Source: Micromonospora coriariae
GTDB taxonomy: Bacteria > Actinomycetota > Actinomycetes > Mycobacteriales > Micromonosporaceae
Length of the DNA: 64,000 nucleotides
NCBI RefSeq assembly: GCF_900091455.1
Contig: NZ_LT607412.1
Coordinates: 5,456,001 to 5,520,000, forward strand
Reading direction: 5' to 3'
The position numbers were made by a program, and so were the translations under genes. Under the pieces are notes generated by a model. The model did no database searches and had not been told where the DNA came from. It was given only the letters and a program-made list of their open reading frames with translations. Positions 8,892 through 15,589 of this stretch are shown here, one piece after another (position 1 is the stretch's first letter; each line of letters begins with the position of its first letter).

Positions 8892-9153
8892 TTCCCCACG
8901 ATGAAACTCGCGGACCGAGGCTCCGGTCCGGTGTGAACTGTTCGATCCGAGCAACCACCCGGGCGCTGTTGGGTGAGGACGCTGTCGGTCGATCAATGGG
9001 CTGAGGCCGTCGAGCACATTGATCAGCTCGTCGTTCTCGAGTCGCGTCGTACCTCCGGCCTGCGTGCCACCAGTGTGATTGCGAGTCAGCCCTCTCAGCG
9101 GGAGTGCCAGTCTGTGGCCGATGCCGTAACCGACCTTGCTCGTTCAGAGAACG
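8892..9153. other. Intergenic stretch, no gene recognised
   Basis: 262 bases between the zinc-ribbon gene and the unknown ORF, both on the minus strand. Open frames here give no plausible protein. No convincing hairpin or promoter was seen. Confidence 0.5.
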
Positions 9154-9438
9154 CTACGTGACGATCCGATAGTCGGGGATTCCCCTGTTGCGGTCCTCGG
9201 CCGGAGCATCGAGGGGTCGTGCCGCTACTCCGTCCGGGATAGGCACTCTGGACAGGTGGATACCCTCCAGGCACGTGTCGCACCAGAACGAGGCGTAGCC
9301 GTATCCAGATCCGCGTGGCCCGGTGAAGACCAGACGCAGCGTCCGGTGGCCACAGTTCGGGCATCGCAGGTCCGACGTCACCGGCAGCGTGCGGTAGACA
9401 ACGTCGTACGCGTCCAGCCACTCGTCGAAGGTCGCCAT
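9154..9438 (-). CDS. Small zinc-ribbon protein, candidate immunity protein
   Basis: 94 residues with two CxxC knuckles, C26-P-N-C29 and C53-D-T-C56, separated by a beta-rich stretch; this is a zinc-ribbon fold. The chosen ATG at 9438 shares its first base with the TGA of the toxin gene; a TTG one codon upstream is an alternative. The tight coupling directly after a polymorphic-toxin-like gene is the arrangement seen for cognate immunity proteins. That role is inferred from position only. No DNA-binding or catalytic motif was seen. Confidence 0.6.
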   Translation of the reverse strand: MATFDEWLDAYDVVYRTLPVTSDLRCPNCGHRTLRLVFTGPRGSGYGYASFWCDTCLEGIHLSRVPIPDGVAARPLDAPAEDRNRGIPDYRIVT

Positions 9439-10583
9439 CAACTCGTTCCCTCTGGCCTGATCCGGTGGCTACTCCACCACTGTTCCTCGTGGGCGTAGGC
9501 CCGATCCTCGAAAGCGTCGGCACGATCGCGGGTCGTGGGGTACGGGCTTCCATCCTGGAGCTCCGACACGTGGAACCTCTCGTGTTCGAGAGTGCGCGCC
9601 AGGTCCTCCTCGCTCCGGAACGCCTCTCGGCAGAGCATGACCGACTGATCGGGCTTGGTCACCCCGCACACGCCCGAGATTCTGTTGTTGATGGTGAACG
9701 TGATGCCCGAGACGTCGCTGCCGTACTTGGCGGCGATCGCCTGTACCGACTCCATGTTCATCGGCATTCGGGGTCCACGGCCTCTGCCACGTACCCGAGC
9801 CAGGTCGTCGGGGTCTGGTCCAGTTCGCCTCGAACAGCTGAGCACCTGCTTCAGCATCTCGATCAGATCGCCGAGCCGTCGGATCTCGGGTACCAACCTG
9901 CGCAAGCTGGCCAGCAGGCCCCGCAGCAGCCGGGCGATGCGTGCCCCCCATGAGGCCACCGTGGTGACGACCTGCTCCACCACCAGCGGTGTGGCGAGCC
10001 CGCCGGTGAGGACCAGTTCGCCCGCGTACACGATGAGGCGGGAGACGCAGGTGGCGATGGCGTCCCGGACCAGCAGTCGGATGGCGGCGACCAGACCGGC
10101 GGCGCCCTCGGTGATCGCGGCCAGGGTGTCGGCGCCCGAGGCGAGCCCGGTGATGGCCTGGGTCTGCTGCGCGTTCCAGGCCCGGTACGCGGGGCCGGCG
10201 CTGCCGCCCCAGCCGGCGACGTCAGCGCGGACGGCGGCGGCCAGGCCGGCGGCCTCCTCGCGCAGCGAGGCGGCGACGTTACGCCAGGTCTGCGCGTGGG
10301 CGACGATCTCTGCCGGGTTGCCGGCGAGCCAGTCCAGAGCCTCACCGAGCGGCTTGACGTGCTCGATGAGCCAGGCGATGCCGTACTGGAGCAGCGCGCT
10401 GACCGGGTCGGAGACGACAGCGAGAGCGTCGAGGCCGGCGTTGACCACGCCGAGGCTGCCGTCGATCCAACTGCCGTCACGAACACCCTGGGCGATGAGC
10501 TCGATGTCTTCGCAGATCCAGATGCCGGCCCAGGAGCTGGGTGGGGTGTCGGAGGCGGTGGCGATGAGCGGATTGGCCGTCAC
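9438..10583 (-). CDS. Type VII-associated toxin-like protein with C-terminal metallopeptidase
   Basis: 381 residues. The N-terminal 240 are helical and alanine-rich, with AGWGGSAGPAYRAW (about 123-136) resembling the WxG turn of ESX substrates, and hydrophobic segments near 165-225. A basic linker (RVRGRGRGPR, about 263-272) precedes a C-terminal domain carrying HERFH (H334-H338), an HExxH zinc motif, and a likely third ligand in AFEDRAYAHE about 20 residues on. This is the layout of polymorphic toxins: secretion head, linker, toxic tip. The gene overlaps the EspC-like gene by ATGA and the zinc-ribbon gene by one base. The substrate is unknown; a housekeeping secreted protease is the alternative. 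Confidence 0.7.
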   Translation of the reverse strand: MTANPLIATASDTPPSSWAGIWICEDIELIAQGVRDGSWIDGSLGVVNAGLDALAVVSDPVSALLQYGIAWLIEHVKPLGEALDWLAGNPAEIVAHAQTWRNVAASLREEAAGLAAAVRADVAGWGGSAGPAYRAWNAQQTQAITGLASGADTLAAITEGAAGLVAAIRLLVRDAIATCVSRLIVYAGELVLTGGLATPLVVEQVVTTVASWGARIARLLRGLLASLRRLVPEIRRLGDLIEMLKQVLSCSRRTGPDPDDLARVRGRGRGPRMPMNMESVQAIAAKYGSDVSGITFTINNRISGVCGVTKPDQSVMLCREAFRSEEDLARTLEHERFHVSELQDGSPYPTTRDRADAFEDRAYAHEEQWWSSHRIRPEGTS

Positions 10584-10900
10584 CGCTGGCGCCCAGCCTG
10601 GCGCAACACCTGCTCGGCGCGGGCGTCGGAAGCCCGATAGTGGGCCGCGCTCGTGCGCAGCTTCCCGGCGGTGTCGCGCACCGATCCGGCGGCGGTGCCG
10701 ATGCCGTCGACCAGGGTGCGCTGCAGCCCGTCCAACAGGACGGGCATGATCGCGCAGAGCTGCCCGTAGGCCTCGGTGCTCAAGCGGACGTGCTGACCGG
10801 CCTGACGGGCGGTATCGAGGCTGTCGGCGTTGCGGTCGAGGCGTGCGGCGTGGGCGGTCAGACCGTCCGGGTCGACCTGGATGCCGTCACCGCTGGGCAT
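10580..10900 (-). CDS. EspC-like type VII secretion target
   Basis: 106-residue helical protein of the DUF2580/EspC family. It opens with IQVDPDGLTAHAARLDRNAD, the conserved 'VDPdaL..hA..ld' start of that family, followed by a second helix containing VRDTAGKLRTSAAHYRASD. EspC-like proteins are co-secreted through ESX systems. It overlaps the YbaB gene by 14 bases and the toxin-like gene by 4. No ESX machinery (EccC, EccD) is in the window, so secretion must rely on apparatus encoded elsewhere. Confidence 0.72.
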   Translation of the reverse strand: MPSGDGIQVDPDGLTAHAARLDRNADSLDTARQAGQHVRLSTEAYGQLCAIMPVLLDGLQRTLVDGIGTAAGSVRDTAGKLRTSAAHYRASDARAEQVLRQAGRQR

Positions 10901-11288
10901 CTGGCGCGCTCTCGTCCGACCCGAGTCGGCGCTGGTAGGAGTCGATCAGCGCTCGTCCGGTGGGGTCGTTGTTACCGAGCGCTTCGGTGGTCGTCTCGGT
11001 GAGCCGCTTCAGCAGATCGGCGTGGGCGGCCCTGGTGGTTTCCATGATCTGGCGGGCGGTGTGGGCCGCGGAACGCTGCCGGATCCGCTCGTCCAGCCGT
11101 AGGTCAGTCAGCAGGCCGGAGGAGTCGACGGTTACTTCGATCATCCGGTCGCAGCTGGTGGCGACGCCGGTCAGTGCCTGGAGCCGTTCGGACAGGGTCG
11201 TCGCCCGGGCCGCTCGTTCGGCCAGGGACGACTCCCACTCATCGAGCCGGCGTCGCGCCGCGTCCAAGGCAGCCTCGTCCGCCCACAT
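10887..11288 (-). CDS. YbaB/EbfC family DNA-binding protein
   Basis: 133-residue nucleoid-associated protein of the YbaB/EbfC type. A long N-terminal coiled coil (WESSLAERAARATTLSERL) is followed by the beta-strand pair MIEVTVDSSGLLTDLRLDE and a C-terminal helix. The ATG at 11288 has a fine ribosome site (GGGGAGG, 6 bases away); an in-frame ATG at 11309 has none. YbaB-like genes commonly head ESX-linked cassettes in actinobacteria, as here. It probably heads the four-gene minus-strand operon ending at 9154. Confidence 0.78.
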   Translation of the reverse strand: MWADEAALDAARRRLDEWESSLAERAARATTLSERLQALTGVATSCDRMIEVTVDSSGLLTDLRLDERIRQRSAAHTARQIMETTRAAHADLLKRLTETTTEALGNNDPTGRALIDSYQRRLGSDESAPDAQR

Positions 11289-11426
11289 GTCGGCCCTCCC
11301 CAGGGACATCGGCGGCCATCACCGCCGAAACCGACGCCACGTTACCAATCGATAGCCCTCCGTGTTGTCCCCGTGCGTGCCTTACTGATATTGGTTTCGC
11401 TGCGCGCCCTCGCTCACCGACTCGCA

Positions 11427-11441
11427 GAACTTGATAAGTTC
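11427..11441. promoter_or_regulatory. Palindrome in divergent ybaB-fic promoter region
   Basis: GAACTT-GAT-AAGTTC is a perfect 6-base inverted repeat in an AT-rich island (about 11340-11490) between the divergent YbaB and Fic genes. A related imperfect palindrome, GACAAGTTTTGTTC, follows at about 11462. The regulator is not known. Confidence 0.45.
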
Positions 11442-11514
11442 AATTAGCCGTCGGAATCCTATGACAAGTTTTGTTCATCGATATGCGAACGGCGGTTGCT
11501 GAGAAGGGGTGTGC

Positions 11515-12549
11515 GTGGTCGGTAGAGGGCGCCCAAGCCGGGCCACCGTTTACCAGCGTCTGGATCAGGCGTTGGGCGAACTGAACCAGCGACTCGGTGG
11601 CCTCCCGAGCCCGAAGGAGGCCCAGACGATCTGGGACGATATCTGGCACCAGGAGGCCCATCACTCCACAGCGCTGGAGGGCAACACGCTCGTACTGCGT
11701 GAGGTGCAGGCGCTGCTCGAACGGGGTCGGGCCGTCGGGTCGAAGCCGCTGAGGGAGTACAACGAGGTCCGCGGCTATGCGGACGCCGCCCGCTGGGTCT
11801 ACAGCCAGGCCCTCGAACCCGACGGATGGCACGATGGTCGCCTGGTCAGCGTCACAGAGGTCCGCCAGGTCCATCACACCGCCATGACTCCCGTCTGGGA
11901 CGTTGAACCTCACCCTGACGCCACCGGCAGCGAAGGGCCCGGAAGCTTCCGGCAGCACGATATTCGCCCGTTCTCCGCCGGGATGACCCCGCCGGCATGG
12001 CCCCTGATTCCGGCTCAGGTGGACCGATGGACCGAGGATGCCTGCACGACAGGGCAACGTCTCGCGTCCGGCGGCCCGCTGCGTCGGCCGTTGCCGGAGG
12101 AACTAGCCCGGCTGCACAACGACTTCGAGCGGGTGCACCCCTTCATCGACGGAAACGGGCGCGCAGGTCGGCTGCTGCTCAACCTGATCCTCGTACGCCT
12201 CGGCTACCCGCCGGTGATCATCTTTAAGCGCCAGCGTGACGCCTACCTCGCCGCGATGCAGAGGGCAGATCTCGGAGACTACGGTGCGCTGGGCGAACTC
12301 ATCGCGCGTGCCATGTATGACAACCTGAATCGCTTCATCGTGCCGAACGTCGCCGGCCCCGCCCGCCTCGTGCCGCTCGCGGCCCTGGTGACAGCGGAGT
12401 TCAGCCTTGCAGCCTTGCGACAGGCTGCGCAGCGCGGCCGTCTGGACGCCGTACAGGGGGCGGACGGCATCTGGCGAAGTTCCCGCAAGGCGGTCGAGGC
12501 GTACCGCGCGACGAGGAACCAGAGGCGGCGCCGCTCCGAGGGAACCTGA
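11515..12549 (+). CDS. Fic family protein (AMP-transferase type)
   Basis: 344 residues. The Fic core motif HPFIDGNGRAGR (about 209-220) is complete, including the catalytic histidine, so it should transfer AMP or another nucleotide to hydroxyl side chains. An N-terminal STALEGNTL (about 51-59) matches the [ST]xxxE[GN] inhibitory helix, making it a self-inhibited class II Fic protein without a separate antitoxin. The C-terminal 70 residues look like a small winged-helix region. GTG at 11515 is chosen because GAGAAGG lies 7 bases before it; GTG at 11509 is too close to that site. Target protein unknown. Confidence 0.87.
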   Translation: MVGRGRPSRATVYQRLDQALGELNQRLGGLPSPKEAQTIWDDIWHQEAHHSTALEGNTLVLREVQALLERGRAVGSKPLREYNEVRGYADAARWVYSQALEPDGWHDGRLVSVTEVRQVHHTAMTPVWDVEPHPDATGSEGPGSFRQHDIRPFSAGMTPPAWPLIPAQVDRWTEDACTTGQRLASGGPLRRPLPEELARLHNDFERVHPFIDGNGRAGRLLLNLILVRLGYPPVIIFKRQRDAYLAAMQRADLGDYGALGELIARAMYDNLNRFIVPNVAGPARLVPLAALVTAEFSLAALRQAAQRGRLDAVQGADGIWRSSRKAVEAYRATRNQRRRRSEGT

Positions 12550-12591
12550 CCCAGTTGACTCGCATCGCTCCTCGCCGGAGAAGATGTCGGC

Positions 12592-13485
12592 ATGACCGAA
12601 CCCGTACTGCCCAAGCGCGTCGTCGTCACCGGTGCCACCGGCAAACTCGGCCGCGCCGTCGTCGCGCACCTGCGCGCCGCGGGTGTCGACGTGCTGGCCG
12701 TCGACCGCGCCGGAGGCCGTGACCCCCGCGACGTCAACGGCGAGTTCCTCCTGGTCGACCTCACCGACTACGGGCAGGTGGTGGAGGCGTTCACCGGCGG
12801 CGCCGACGAGCACGCCGGCGGGATCGACGCCATCGTGCACCTGGCGGCGGTTCCGGCCCCCGGGCTGATGTCGAACGCGACCACCTTCGCGAACAACTCC
12901 GCCGCCACGTACAACGTCTTCGCGGCGGCGAGGGCGGCGGGCATCAAGCGGGTGGTGTGGGCGTCGAGTGAGACGGTGCTGGGGTTGCCGTTCGACACTC
13001 CGCCGCCGTACGCGCCGGTCGACGAGGAGTACGCGCCGCGACCGGAGTCGACGTACTCGCTGAACAAGGCGCTCGAGGAGGAGATGGCGCGGCACTTCTG
13101 CCGGTGGGACCCGGAGCTGGTGATGGTGGGCCTGCGGTTCTCGAACGTGATGGACGTCGAGGACTACACGCCGTTCCCCTCGTTCGACGCGGACCCGCAG
13201 CTGCGTCGGTGGAACCTGTGGGGCTACATCGACGCCCGTGACGGGGCCCAGGCGGTCGAGCGGGCACTTGCCCACGGTCAGCCGGGCGCCGAGGTCTTCA
13301 TCATCGCCAACGCCGACACCGTGATGAGCAGGTCCAGCGCGAGCCTGATGGCCGAGGTCTATCCGGGTGTCGAGGTTCGCAAGGAGCTCGGCGAGCACGA
13401 GACTCTGCTCAGCATCGACAAGGCGCGCCGGGTGCTGGGCTACGAGCCCCGGCACTCGTGGCGGGACCACGTGGACGTGCTGTAG
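12592..13485 (+). CDS. NAD-dependent epimerase/dehydratase
   Basis: 297-residue extended short-chain dehydrogenase. The Rossmann motif VVVTGATGKLGRAVV is at the N-terminus; the catalytic tyrosine and lysine are in TYSLNKALEEE; the serine is probably in VVWASSETV. It is 42 bases downstream of the Fic gene and may share its transcript, though a TTGACT in the gap could serve as its own -35. The substrate (nucleotide sugar, uronate or other) is not evident. It converges on the sigma-glycosidase gene with only 6 bases between stops. Confidence 0.82.
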   Translation: MTEPVLPKRVVVTGATGKLGRAVVAHLRAAGVDVLAVDRAGGRDPRDVNGEFLLVDLTDYGQVVEAFTGGADEHAGGIDAIVHLAAVPAPGLMSNATTFANNSAATYNVFAAARAAGIKRVVWASSETVLGLPFDTPPPYAPVDEEYAPRPESTYSLNKALEEEMARHFCRWDPELVMVGLRFSNVMDVEDYTPFPSFDADPQLRRWNLWGYIDARDGAQAVERALAHGQPGAEVFIIANADTVMSRSSASLMAEVYPGVEVRKELGEHETLLSIDKARRVLGYEPRHSWRDHVDVL

Positions 13486-13491
13486 TCCAGG

Positions 13492-15363
13492 TCAGCGCGC
13501 CGCCTGGTAGGCGCGGCCGACGGCGGTCGCCGTGCTGCCGGTACGGAAGAGCCCGGTCTGGTCCTTGTCCGTGGCGGGCAGGCCGAACCAGGCGTACCGG
13601 TGCAGCCAGGGCAGCCCGCCCAGCATCCGGGTCGCCGCGGTGAGGAACGCGGCCTGCTGGGCCTGGCTCGGGAAGCGGACGCCGTTGGAGAAGTCGATCA
13701 GGGCGAACTCGGTGAGCCAGATCGGCAGCTTGTAGCGGTTGTGGACCGCCTGGAGGTACGACCTGAGCTGGTTGACCGCGTTGGCGGTGGTGAAGTCGCC
13801 GCCGTACCAGTGCAGCGCGATGAAGTCGACCCGGTAGCCGCGGTCCTTCGCGCCGGTCATGAAGCGGTCGAGCCACTCGCCCGGTCGGTCGCCGCCCCAG
13901 GCGACGGCGGGGCTCCCCAGCGGGAGGCCGGTCGACTCCAGTCGCGGCCACAGGTCCAGCGCCTGCTCCACGCTCATGTTCGCCTGGCCGCCCATGTCCG
14001 GCTCGTTGAAGCCGAGCAGGTAGCGGCCGTTCTTCTTGGCCTGTTGCAGGTTGCCGGCGGTGACGCTCTTCGCCCCCCAGATCATCGGGACGAACTCGCT
14101 GCCCTTCGCGCTGGTGACGCCCGGGTGGCCCGCGTTCCAGGTGTAGTACCAACTCGCCCCGGAGTTGGCCAGTGCCTCGCTGACGCCGTCGAAGGTCCAC
14201 ACACCGGCGCCCTTCCTCTTCGAGGTCACCGCGGGCGCCGGGGCGGCCGGGCGCGCGGTCGTCGGCTTCGGCTTCGGGGTCGTCGCCGGGGACGTGGTGG
14301 CGGCGGGCGTCGCGGAGGGCGGGGTGACGAGCGGGGTGGTGGACGGCGGCGCTGCGATCGCCGGGGCCGCCGCGGGGGATGGGGTCGATCCGGTCGGTCG
14401 CGCTACGACGATGGCCCCGATCACCAGTGCGGCGACCCCGGCGGCCGCCGCGATCGGCCCCAGCACCCCCTTCGACCCGAACGTGAAGGGGGTACGCGGC
14501 CCGCCGGTGATCCGGAGTGCCTCGACGCCCAGGGGTTCGGCGGGTGTGGGCAGGGCGGTAACGCCGGCCGCGAGGTGCTCGGCCGTTCCGGGTGGGATGG
14601 GCAGCAGCGGGAGCCCGGCGAGCAGGCGGTCGACCGGGAGCAGGTCGCGGGCCCAGGAGCCGCAGGCACCGCATTCGCGTACGTGCCGGGCCAGGCGCTT
14701 GCGCCACAGCGGGCTCGGTCGGCCGTCCCAGGTGCGGGTTACGTCGCGCAGGGCGGGGCAGGTGGCGCTGGCGTGCAGCGCGCGCACCACGGTCCGGGAG
14801 ACCTCCAGCTGTTCCTTCATCCGCTGGATCCGTACCGCCGTGTGGCCCTCGGTCAGGCCGAGCGCCGAGGCGAGGTCGGCCCGGTCGAGGTTGCCGGTGG
14901 CCTCCAGCCACCAGAGGGAGAGCAACGTCTGGTCGTCGTCGTCGAGCCAACGCGTCGCCTCGGCCACCTCGCGGCGCTGGTCGGTCAGGCCGAGCCGGAG
15001 AATGGTGATCCCGGCGAAGTCCGCGGCCGGGTCGGGCACCCCGTACGCGGTGTCGAGGTCGGCGGTGTGGGCCAGCGCGGCGCGGCGCTGCTGTTCGCGG
15101 TCGCGTACCTGGCGCACCGTGATGGCGATCAACCAGGACCGGTACGCGGCCGGATCGCGCAGGTCGGGCAGGTGCCGGACGACGCGGAGCAGGGTCTCCT
15201 GGACCACGTCGTCGACGTCGGCGTGCCCGCGCAGCGCCCGGCCGACCACGTTGTAGACGAGGGGGAGGGACGCCGCCACCAGGGCGTCGAGCGCACGCCG
15301 GTCGCCGTTGCGGGCGGCGACCACCATCTCGGTGTCGGCTCCACCCCGACCGGTTCCGCGCAT
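13492..15363 (-). CDS. ECF sigma factor fused to zinc anti-sigma motif, TM helix and GH128-type glycosidase
   Basis: 623-residue multi-domain protein. Residues 10-90 are sigma region 2 (DVDDVVQETLLRVVRHL), 140-190 region 4 (LASALGLTEGHTAVRIQRMK). Residues 227-234 carry HVRECGAC, the HxxxCxxC zinc anti-sigma signature. A membrane helix follows (about 301-321), then 60 residues of Pro/Thr/Ala linker, and an extracellular glycoside hydrolase (385-623) with candidate acid and nucleophile in GFNEPD (E454) and LTEFAL (E552), as in GH128/Asl1 beta-glucanases. ATG at 15363 has AAGGGAG 7 bases before it. Sensing a glycan outside could free or activate the sigma part inside; that mechanism is inference. 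Divergent from the secreted rhamnosidase. Confidence 0.85.
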   Translation of the reverse strand: MRGTGRGGADTEMVVAARNGDRRALDALVAASLPLVYNVVGRALRGHADVDDVVQETLLRVVRHLPDLRDPAAYRSWLIAITVRQVRDREQQRRAALAHTADLDTAYGVPDPAADFAGITILRLGLTDQRREVAEATRWLDDDDQTLLSLWWLEATGNLDRADLASALGLTEGHTAVRIQRMKEQLEVSRTVVRALHASATCPALRDVTRTWDGRPSPLWRKRLARHVRECGACGSWARDLLPVDRLLAGLPLLPIPPGTAEHLAAGVTALPTPAEPLGVEALRITGGPRTPFTFGSKGVLGPIAAAAGVAALVIGAIVVARPTGSTPSPAAAPAIAAPPSTTPLVTPPSATPAATTSPATTPKPKPTTARPAAPAPAVTSKRKGAGVWTFDGVSEALANSGASWYYTWNAGHPGVTSAKGSEFVPMIWGAKSVTAGNLQQAKKNGRYLLGFNEPDMGGQANMSVEQALDLWPRLESTGLPLGSPAVAWGGDRPGEWLDRFMTGAKDRGYRVDFIALHWYGGDFTTANAVNQLRSYLQAVHNRYKLPIWLTEFALIDFSNGVRFPSQAQQAAFLTAATRMLGGLPWLHRYAWFGLPATDKDQTGLFRTGSTATAVGRAYQAAR

Positions 15364-15529
15364 CGTTTCACTCCCTTGTGGTGGTCGTACCGCTACCCGG
15401 TGGAGGACCGTGGTGGTCCCACCACCAGCGCCTCCCCTCAGGAGACGGGCTGGCCGCACCGAGATAACAGTTTCCACGGCTGGACCGCGCGGAACCAGGC
15501 GCCGTCGGCGATCCATCGCGGTGAACGTC

Positions 15530-15558
15530 TTCACGTGGCCACAACGAGCGCGTAGCCT
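15530..15558 (+). promoter_or_regulatory. Candidate rhamnosidase promoter
   Basis: TTCACG (15530-15535), a 17-base spacer, and TAGCCT (15553-15558). The LacI-type operator follows 3 bases later and would cover the transcription start. Confidence 0.45.
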
Positions 15559-15561
15559 GCC

Positions 15562-15573
15562 TGAAACGATTCA
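15562..15573. promoter_or_regulatory. LacI-type operator, copy 1
   Basis: TGAAACGATTCA, 17 bases before the rhamnosidase GTG. The same 12 bases occur before the rhamnose importer operon (24661-24672), and a variant lies before lacI (24500-24511). The CG centre and near-palindrome are typical of LacI-family sites. Confidence 0.75.
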
Positions 15574-15589
15574 TAGAGCGGAGGCCCGC

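Noticed and set aside
15364..15589. ECF-type autoregulatory promoter (GGAAAC ... CGTC) for the sigma-glycosidase
   Set aside because: The two boxes are about 22 bases apart instead of 16-17.
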